A DNA stretch of 20,343 nucleotides from Akkermansiaceae bacterium UBA985 (GTDB lineage: Bacteria > Verrucomicrobiota > Verrucomicrobiia > Verrucomicrobiales > Akkermansiaceae): the NCBI GenBank assembly GCA_002292185.1, contig DBBL01000162.1, forward strand, positions 1 to 20,343, in the 5' to 3' direction. Positions 15,217 to 20,343 of this stretch are shown here, piece after piece (the first letter of the stretch is position 1; every line of letters begins with the position of its first letter). Below the pieces are notes generated by a model. The model worked only from the letters and a program-made list of their open reading frames with translations, was not told the DNA's origin and ran no database searches. A program made the position numbers and the translations under genes.

Positions 15217-16527
15217 TTAGCCAGCAAGGACAGCCTCAAGGTGATCAGCAAAACCCGGGTAAGATGTATCAATACAAGCCGTGTTATTAATCACCGTCTC
15301 GCCTTCTGCAAAGAGACCGGCAATAGCAAAGGCCATCGCAATACGGTGATCACCAAAACTCTCAAGCTCAGCTCCATGGAGCGGCTTAGCTCCTGCGATC
15401 TCCATGCCATCGTCGAACTCCTCGAGATCCGCGCCCATCGCCTTCAAATTCTTCACAACCGTCGTAATCCGATCACTCTCTTTAACCCTCAGCTCTTTGG
15501 CATTGCGGATGACCATTCTCCCTTGCGCCAGCGCACCTGCCACTGCCAATACAGGAATCTCATCGATTAAGTTGGGCACTTCCTCTGGCTTGATGTCTGT
15601 TCCCTGCAAGGCCTTGCCATGAACCTCGACGTCACCATAAGGTTCACCACATTCATCAGAATGCTCAACGGCTTTGATATCAGCGCCCATACGTATCAGC
15701 ACATCTAAAATAGCTGTGCGGGTAGGGTTGAGCCCGACATTCTTAATGAGCAAATGCGCACCAGGCATCGAGGCCGCAGCCACAATCCAAAAAGCAGCTG
15801 ATGAAATATCACCCGGAACGCGTAATCGACCAGCTTCTGGAGTCTTACCTCCTGTCACAGAAATTTTTTGCCCCTCTCGAGTCGATGGCATCTTAAAATA
15901 GGCCAGCATGCGCTCAGTATGATCCCGAGTTTCTGCGGGCTGAATGACCGAAGTTGTGCCCTCAGCAAACAAGCCAGCTAACAATACCGCGCTCTTAACT
16001 TGAGCACTAGCCACTGGCATTTCATAACAAATAGGGTGCAGTTCACCTCCTGTGATATGCAGAGGCGCACACCCTGGAGCATCGCCACACGCTTCAATCG
16101 ATGCCCCCATCTCTTTCAACGGCTTAATGATTCTGCCCATTGGTCTGGATTGCAGCGAAGCATCTCCGGTTAAAATAGATTCGAATGGTTGCGCGGCCAA
16201 AAGACCAGCAAGCAACCTCATTCCGGTTCCCGAGTTGCCACAATCAACACCGCCCTCAGGAGCGCTTAACTCCATACTGCATCCGTGAATCGTAAGTGAA
16301 GTGGGACCGTAACCAGGCTTTTCCTCCAATGTCTCATACTTTGCCCCTAGTTGAGCCATAGCATTCAAGGTGCAAATACAGTCTTCACTCGGCAGGTAGT
16401 TATCGATTTGACAAGCGCCATTGGACAAGCCCCCTAGGATCGCTGCACGGTGTGAGATACTTTTGTCTCCTGGAACTTCAAACTCCGCTTGCAGGTTACT
16501 GATGGAGTGAACGGTAATACTGGACAT
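15217..16527 (-). CDS. aroA: 3-phosphoshikimate 1-carboxyvinyltransferase (EPSP synthase)
   Basis: This 436-residue enzyme joins phosphoenolpyruvate to shikimate 3-phosphate, the sixth shikimate pathway step towards aromatic amino acids. Substrate-binding segments are GDKSISHRAAI (20-30), CGNSGTGMRLL (96-106), TGDASLQSRPMGR (120-132) and ASAQVKSAVLLAGL (173-186). LRVKESDR, with the catalytic region, and FGDHRIAMA are near the C-terminus. The sequence resembles the Bacillus and Agrobacterium type more than the E. coli type, judging by SAQVKSAVLL and RDHTERM. Where E. coli has GTAMRP the present sequence is GTGMRL, as is common in that group. The gene sits between tyrA and cmk with short gaps (88 and 27 nt), in an apparent operon. 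Confidence 0.97.
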   Translation of the reverse strand: MSSITVHSISNLQAEFEVPGDKSISHRAAILGGLSNGACQIDNYLPSEDCICTLNAMAQLGAKYETLEEKPGYGPTSLTIHGCSMELSAPEGGVDCGNSGTGMRLLAGLLAAQPFESILTGDASLQSRPMGRIIKPLKEMGASIEACGDAPGCAPLHITGGELHPICYEMPVASAQVKSAVLLAGLFAEGTTSVIQPAETRDHTERMLAYFKMPSTREGQKISVTGGKTPEAGRLRVPGDISSAAFWIVAAASMPGAHLLIKNVGLNPTRTAILDVLIRMGADIKAVEHSDECGEPYGDVEVHGKALQGTDIKPEEVPNLIDEIPVLAVAGALAQGRMVIRNAKELRVKESDRITTVVKNLKAMGADLEEFDDGMEIAGAKPLHGAELESFGDHRIAMAFAIAGLFAEGETVINNTACIDTSYPGFADHLEAVLAG

Positions 16528-16615
16528 ATCGCGGTTAAATAAGGGTGTGCTAGTGGTCGTTAAAAGCTGTGTATTGATCTAAACCAGTTAGCGATTTGAT
16601 ACTCAGGCCGATTGA

Positions 16616-17455
16616 TTAAAGATCATCCCGGAGGTGTTTAGCCTTCGCCAACAAGTCAACCAATGCGTCTTCGCTTGAATCATCGAGCAAAGCAAGCATT
16701 TCACGCAAATACGTGATGGCCTCCTCAACAGGTTCTCTCAGCGCATCCCGATTGCTCATGAAAATCTCAGCCCACATACCTGGGTGACCTGAAGCGACAC
16801 GGGTAGTATCACGCATGCCATTCCCCGCAAACTTTCCGTGGTCTTGGTCTTTGAGCCCAACAAGAGCCCCGACAGAAGCTAGCATATGAGGCATATGGCT
16901 AATTCTGGCCATCACTCGATCATGCTCATCCGATGACGTTAAATAACACTGACATCCTATAGCCTCCCACATGGATCGTATTGCAGAGACATCTTCCTCA
17001 GAGTGATCAAAGTCGTTAGTCATGACACAAGCAGCGCCATCAAAGAGATCCTCTCTAGCAGAGGAAACCCCAGCTTGCTCCGATCCAGCCATCGGGTGAC
17101 TGCCTATATACTTTGCCCCAAGCTTAGAAACGAGCGGTCCAAGAATATCTCTCGGAGCCATTTTCACACTACCCACATCTGTCACCAGAACCCCTTCTAA
17201 CGAGCAACTTGAAGCACTTGCCTCCAAAATTTCAAGCATCGCTCCTACAGGCGAAGCCAGAACGATGATATCCGCTCCCTCAACAACCTCGTCGAGATTG
17301 ACACTCGCCACGTCGATCCCCTGACCCTTGGCATCTACGATTCCCTGTTCGCGCCTACCCCAAAGTGCTACTGATACCGAGGGCAGACGAGATTGCACAG
17401 CGAGGGCAATGGACCCACCCAGCAACCCACTTCCGAGCACAGCAATACGTTTCAT
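16616..17455 (-). CDS. tyrA: Prephenate dehydrogenase family protein
   Basis: This 279-residue NAD(P)-dependent enzyme oxidatively decarboxylates prephenate or arogenate on the way to tyrosine. A Rossmann fold begins at once with GSGLLGGS (8-15). DVGSVK (93-98) and SHPMAGSEQAGV (119-130) are the substrate-side family signatures. I take the ATG at 17453-17455, directly before the dinucleotide fold, over an in-frame TTG three codons upstream. There is no fused chorismate mutase or ACT domain. Co-factor and substrate preference (prephenate versus arogenate) cannot be decided from sequence by eye. It precedes aroA by 88 nt, so two aromatic pathway genes lie together, as in Pseudomonas-type tyrA-aroA clusters. 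Confidence 0.93.
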   Translation of the reverse strand: MKRIAVLGSGLLGGSIALAVQSRLPSVSVALWGRREQGIVDAKGQGIDVASVNLDEVVEGADIIVLASPVGAMLEILEASASSCSLEGVLVTDVGSVKMAPRDILGPLVSKLGAKYIGSHPMAGSEQAGVSSAREDLFDGAACVMTNDFDHSEEDVSAIRSMWEAIGCQCYLTSSDEHDRVMARISHMPHMLASVGALVGLKDQDHGKFAGNGMRDTTRVASGHPGMWAEIFMSNRDALREPVEEAITYLREMLALLDDSSEDALVDLLAKAKHLRDDL

Positions 17456-17537
17456 AGAGAGCAATGACTGGCAGATGCCGGCTTAAAAGCAAGAACCGAC
17501 ACCTCCAAGTTCATAAACCAGCAACCTAAAACAGGCT

Positions 17538-17954
17538 TTATGGCACTCTGAACTTGTGAGTGGGATCTGCATCCTCTGGATCGCGGCATAACCTACCTGA
17601 ACCAATTCCCTTCACATCAACAATATTGTGCGTGTATGGGTTGAAGACAAAACCAGGCTTTCCGGGCACTGCAGAAGCAGTAGGATACTTTGATTTCGTT
17701 GCAGGCACTGGCAGCGAGTTATTTAAATTTGGCTCAGTCCACTGACCTCCCTCAGCGGGTTGGTTGGCGGCTTGCTGTTCAAGTTGCTGACGATTCTCCT
17801 CAATCCTTCTTTGTTCCTCGCTCGTGATTGTTTGCTCAACCTGCAATTGTGTAGGTCTAGCTTCACGCGATCCGTAATTTGAGGGATAAGGGTAACACGC
17901 CCCTAGGAGGAGAACGACACCAAGTGGCAAGAGTATGCTCTTTGATAAATCCAT
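17538..17954 (-). CDS. Small hypothetical lipoprotein
   Basis: The frame is open to 18071, but the ATG at 17952-17954 gives a standard lipoprotein signal with LGAC and the modified cysteine at residue 20 of 138. The mature part has a Pro/Tyr-rich start, a Glu/Gln-rich stretch that may form a coiled coil (about 35-65), a Pro-rich spacer, and a C-terminal segment (about 97-138) rich in Gly, Asp and Pro. I recognise no established domain. From memory, similar C-termini occur in small proteins of Verrucomicrobia, and I cannot check this. It lies 82 nt before tyrA on the same strand, so it may share that transcript or have its own promoter in the divergent region upstream. Function unknown. Confidence 0.7.
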   Translation of the reverse strand: MDLSKSILLPLGVVLLLGACYPYPSNYGSREARPTQLQVEQTITSEEQRRIEENRQQLEQQAANQPAEGGQWTEPNLNNSLPVPATKSKYPTASAVPGKPGFVFNPYTHNIVDVKGIGSGRLCRDPEDADPTHKFRVP

Positions 17955-18044
17955 TGTATTTAAATAGTTAAGCTTATTAAGTAACGCCGCAAAACAACGT
18001 GATATCGACCTGACACCAACGCCCCTGCGAGCAATAAGCCAGAT

Positions 18045-18073
18045 ACTTGACCCGCACTCAAAGCAAGTCAAGT
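18045..18073. promoter_or_regulatory. Inverted repeat in the divergent region between the lipoprotein and luxE-like genes
   Basis: ACTTGAC (18045-18051) and GTCAAGT (18067-18073) are perfect 7-bp inverted half-sites separated by 15 nt, so their centres are 22 bp apart, about two helical turns. It lies in the 270-bp region between two divergent genes, 91 bp upstream of the lipoprotein start and 151 bp upstream of the luxE-like start. That is compatible with a dimeric regulator, but could also be chance. The rest of 17955-18224 holds a small hairpin (TCAATC, loop GTGT, GATTGA at 18094-18109) and no clear gene. Confidence 0.4.
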
Positions 18074-18224
18074 CCTAGCTATATCATTACGTGTCAATCG
18101 TGTGATTGATGGACCAGATCGACCTGAAAATAGTAAAAAACGACCAAATATTGGCCTCGCCCTTCATTCAACACTTGAATAGAAGCAACATCCTCAAGAA
18201 GGTGAACACAGCAACGCTTTTCCC

Positions 18225-19313
18225 GTGAGTTCAGACACCCCCATAACCACAGTCATTGAGAAATCAATGGCCCAAGCCATCAACGGCAAACCAATCAGCG
18301 ATACTGAATTCAACGCACTAGCCATGCTGGTTTTCACTCACCAGTATCAGCAAAATAAGCCTTACCAAAATTTCTGTAATGCTACCGGCACCAGCCCTGA
18401 ACAAGTAAGCTACTGGCATGACATTCCCGCACTGCCGACAGACGCCTTCAAAGCTGACGCGCTCCCTCTAATTACCTTCCCGATAGAAGCTATACAAAAA
18501 ACATTTCTGACCTCGGGAACAACAACAGAAACCAAAGGCAAACATCACTTCAACTCTACGGATCTTTATGATCAATCCATCATCAATGCCTGGCATGAGC
18601 TCAAGCTACCAGAACCTGCCCACGCTATCTTTTTAATACCGCATCCTGAGCAATCACCTCATTCATCCTTGTCCCACATGATGGGCGTCATCGCACAGCA
18701 CATCGCTCAAGGGTCTAGCTGGGCTACCGACGAAACTGGTTCACTTGATCTTGAAAAGATCATCAACGCCACCAAAAACAATCAACCCGTTGCCCTGTTC
18801 GGCACCGCACTATCCTTCCTGCACCTTTTTGATTCAATCGAATCTCCCCTGCAACTCGCGCCAGGAAGCTGGGCAATGGAAACAGGAGGCTACAAGGGAA
18901 CACAACACCAACTGACCAAAAGCGAACTTCACCGACTTTTCGAAACCAAGCTCGGACTATCCTCAGACTGCATCGTTAACGAATACTCCATGACTGAGCT
19001 CAGCAGTCAATTTTACAGCCGCGGTCTCAACCAAGCACACCAAGGGCCCAGCTGGACTCGCACCCGGGTGATTGACCCCATCACCAATACCGACGCAAAA
19101 CCCGGCCAGCTAGGACACCTCGTTCTTTATGACCTCGCCAACCTTCACTCCGTCATGGCAATACGCACACAAGATCTCGCAACCCAGGACCTCGTGACCC
19201 GGGACCAGACTAACCTTGAAGTCAGCGCGCCTTACTTTAATTTAATTGGCCGTGACCCGACCGCTCTGCCCAGAGGCTGTTCAAGATCAAGTGACGAAAC
19301 CCTCAGCAGATGA
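18225..19313 (+). CDS. LuxE-like acyl-protein synthetase / acyl-adenylating enzyme
   Basis: This 362-residue protein belongs to the LuxE superfamily, relatives of AMP-forming ligases that activate fatty acids. It shows the nucleotide loop LTSGTTTETKGKHHF (95-109), METGGYKG (218-225), NEYSMTEL (252-259), IRTQDLA (313-319) at the hinge, and the C-terminal GRDPTALPRGCSRSSDE (342-358). In luminous bacteria LuxE activates fatty acids and passes them to LuxC for reduction to aldehyde. Here the LuxC homologue starts on the A of ATGA, overlapping the stop codon by 4 nt, so the two should be co-translated. No luxA or luxB is visible. The start is GTG at 18225; ATG at 18267 is the alternative. Residues 315-329 are an unusual repeat of five-residue units. 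The true acyl substrate is not known. Confidence 0.83.
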   Translation: MSSDTPITTVIEKSMAQAINGKPISDTEFNALAMLVFTHQYQQNKPYQNFCNATGTSPEQVSYWHDIPALPTDAFKADALPLITFPIEAIQKTFLTSGTTTETKGKHHFNSTDLYDQSIINAWHELKLPEPAHAIFLIPHPEQSPHSSLSHMMGVIAQHIAQGSSWATDETGSLDLEKIINATKNNQPVALFGTALSFLHLFDSIESPLQLAPGSWAMETGGYKGTQHQLTKSELHRLFETKLGLSSDCIVNEYSMTELSSQFYSRGLNQAHQGPSWTRTRVIDPITNTDAKPGQLGHLVLYDLANLHSVMAIRTQDLATQDLVTRDQTNLEVSAPYFNLIGRDPTALPRGCSRSSDETLSR

Positions 19314-20343
19314 CCACTACCCAAGAACGCATCCAACTCATCGCCGAGGCATGTTCTCATGATGAGATTCAGCAATGGACTGGCGACATCACCGCGCATG
19401 ATCTGCACGCATGGGTCACCAACGAACTGGGTAGCAACATGGCCCTAGATGCATTCCTTGCTCACGGCCCACTGCAAAGCAAAGCAATTGCACCCGCATG
19501 CATCCTTCACATCGTCAGCGGCAACACGGCACACGCCGCATTCCAGAGCCTCATCAGAGGACTCCTCATCGGCTCTCACAATGTTGTTAAAATACCATCT
19601 GCAGGCTTAGCTGAATTCACAGATGCCCTAGAGCCTTTTCCCGATGCACTCAGAGAACTCATTGAAATACGCAGCTCGCTTGAGGATCAAGATTGGTCAA
19701 GAGCCGATGTCATCATCGCTATAGGATCGGATGAATCTATCGCAGCTATTCACCAACATGTAAAACCCCACCAACTCTTCATTCCTCACAGCCATAAAGT
19801 TTCTATAGGCATTGTCTATGATGACTTCGAAGCAGCCGCAATCCATGCCGCACGTGACGTATCCCTCTACAATCAGCGCGGCTGTTTATCACTACACGCC
19901 ATCTATGCGGCCGGAGACTCCGAACGATTTGCTGATTTGCTGGCTATCGAAATGGAAAAATTTTCCCAAAGCAACCCTGCTGATACCCTCACCGCCTCAG
20001 AAGCAGGCACCATCAGAAACCTCAGAGAAAGCACCCGTTTCTGTTCGTCCAATGGCCCAGAAGTTAAGCTCTGGGAAAGCAGCGACAGCCTCAACTGGAC
20101 CGTGATCCATGATAGCTCTGCCCTACTTAAGTTATCATGCCTCAACCGCTGTGTTTATGTGAAACCACTACCATCGGAATTAGACACCGCAATACTAGGA
20201 CCTGAAGCAAAACACCTCTCTACCATTGCCATTCACCCATTCACTCAAGAGAACGCAGTATCACTAGAGCACCTTCCCGCGCACAGAATTTGCCCACTAG
20301 GCCAGAGCCAGCAACCCAGCTTGTTTTGGCATCACGATGGCTT
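19310..20343 (+). CDS. LuxC-like acyl-CoA reductase, N-terminal part
   Basis: This gene runs off the right edge: 344 codons from the ATG at 19310 are open, with no stop. It resembles the LuxC family, NAD(P)H-dependent reductases that turn activated acyl groups into aldehydes through a cysteine thioester. HIVSGNTAHAAFQSLIRGLL (67-86) and NVVKIPSAG (91-99) match the nucleotide-binding half. ADVIIAIGSDESI (132-144) follows. The likely catalytic cysteine is C192 in YNQRGCLS, where LuxC family proteins have a similar Q-x-x-C context. The start codon overlaps the luxE-like stop (ATGA). The C-terminal part and anything downstream cannot be seen, so partners such as a ferredoxin, aminotransferase or alkane-forming enzyme remain possible. 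Confidence 0.82.
   Translation, partial: MTTTQERIQLIAEACSHDEIQQWTGDITAHDLHAWVTNELGSNMALDAFLAHGPLQSKAIAPACILHIVSGNTAHAAFQSLIRGLLIGSHNVVKIPSAGLAEFTDALEPFPDALRELIEIRSSLEDQDWSRADVIIAIGSDESIAAIHQHVKPHQLFIPHSHKVSIGIVYDDFEAAAIHAARDVSLYNQRGCLSLHAIYAAGDSERFADLLAIEMEKFSQSNPADTLTASEAGTIRNLRESTRFCSSNGPEVKLWESSDSLNWTVIHDSSALLKLSCLNRCVYVKPLPSELDTAILGPEAKHLSTIAIHPFTQENAVSLEHLPAHRICPLGQSQQPSLFWHHDG

Noticed and set aside
16200..16245. EPSP synthase with Leu where E. coli has Pro101, considered as an unusual tolerance variant
   Set aside because: Leu at this place is usual in the Bacillus- and Agrobacterium-like branch that this protein resembles.
17955..18071. Upstream extension of the 138-residue lipoprotein
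   Set aside because: Same reason: the signal peptide would be internal.
19812..20105. 97-codon plus-strand frame inside the acyl-CoA reductase gene
   Set aside because: Overlaps the conserved, open LuxC frame in another phase and has no recognisable features.

Overview
This window is most likely a chromosomal segment of a Gram-negative bacterium of the PVC group, with Verrucomicrobiota the best guess. The phylum is inferred from gene content and style, not proven. The supporting signs are two small lipoproteins with the same LGAC lipobox, a PgpH-like HD phosphohydrolase next to ybeY, a LuxE/LuxC-type pair without luciferase, start codons with almost no Shine-Dalgarno sequence, and roughly half G+C. 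No insertion sequence, phage gene, CRISPR array, tRNA or rRNA is visible. Most genes are core metabolism.

Layout. 1-2432 (minus) is a 2-oxo acid dehydrogenase operon, E1 alpha, E1 beta, then an E2 that runs off the left edge. Its upstream region (2433-2692) carries a perfect 13-bp tandem repeat next to a possible promoter. 2693-6395 (plus) holds an NDP-sugar-type nucleotidyltransferase, a secreted polysaccharide deacetylase and the signal recognition particle GTPase Ffh. A 12-bp tandem repeat begins in the ffh stop codon and fills the gap to a convergent lipoprotein gene (6432-7019, minus). 7133-7717 (plus) is 5-formyltetrahydrofolate cyclo-ligase; its 3' end overlaps the 3' end of ybeY (minus). 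ybeY lies downstream of a PgpH-like membrane HD protein, an order also known from Firmicutes. 10059-10451 (minus) is RNase P RNA.

10562-13896 (plus) is argD, argF and a family 3 glycoside hydrolase of NagZ type: two arginine-biosynthesis steps plus a likely cell-wall recycling enzyme. Facing them is a minus-strand cluster, read from 17954 down to 13903: lipoprotein, tyrA, aroA, cmk, plsC. It combines shikimate and tyrosine synthesis with CMP kinase and a phospholipid acyltransferase, an order resembling clusters in many bacteria. From 18225 to the right edge (plus) are a LuxE-like acyl-adenylating enzyme and a LuxC-like acyl-CoA reductase, joined by an ATGA overlap. The latter is cut by the window end.

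The least ordinary part is this LuxE-LuxC pair, which suggests activation and reduction of a fatty acid to an aldehyde outside a visible luciferase operon. Other points of interest are the PgpH homologue without its usual large extracellular domain, YbeY with Asp in place of its third zinc-binding His, changed residues in the NagZ catalytic loop, and several short repeats and palindromes in intergenic DNA.
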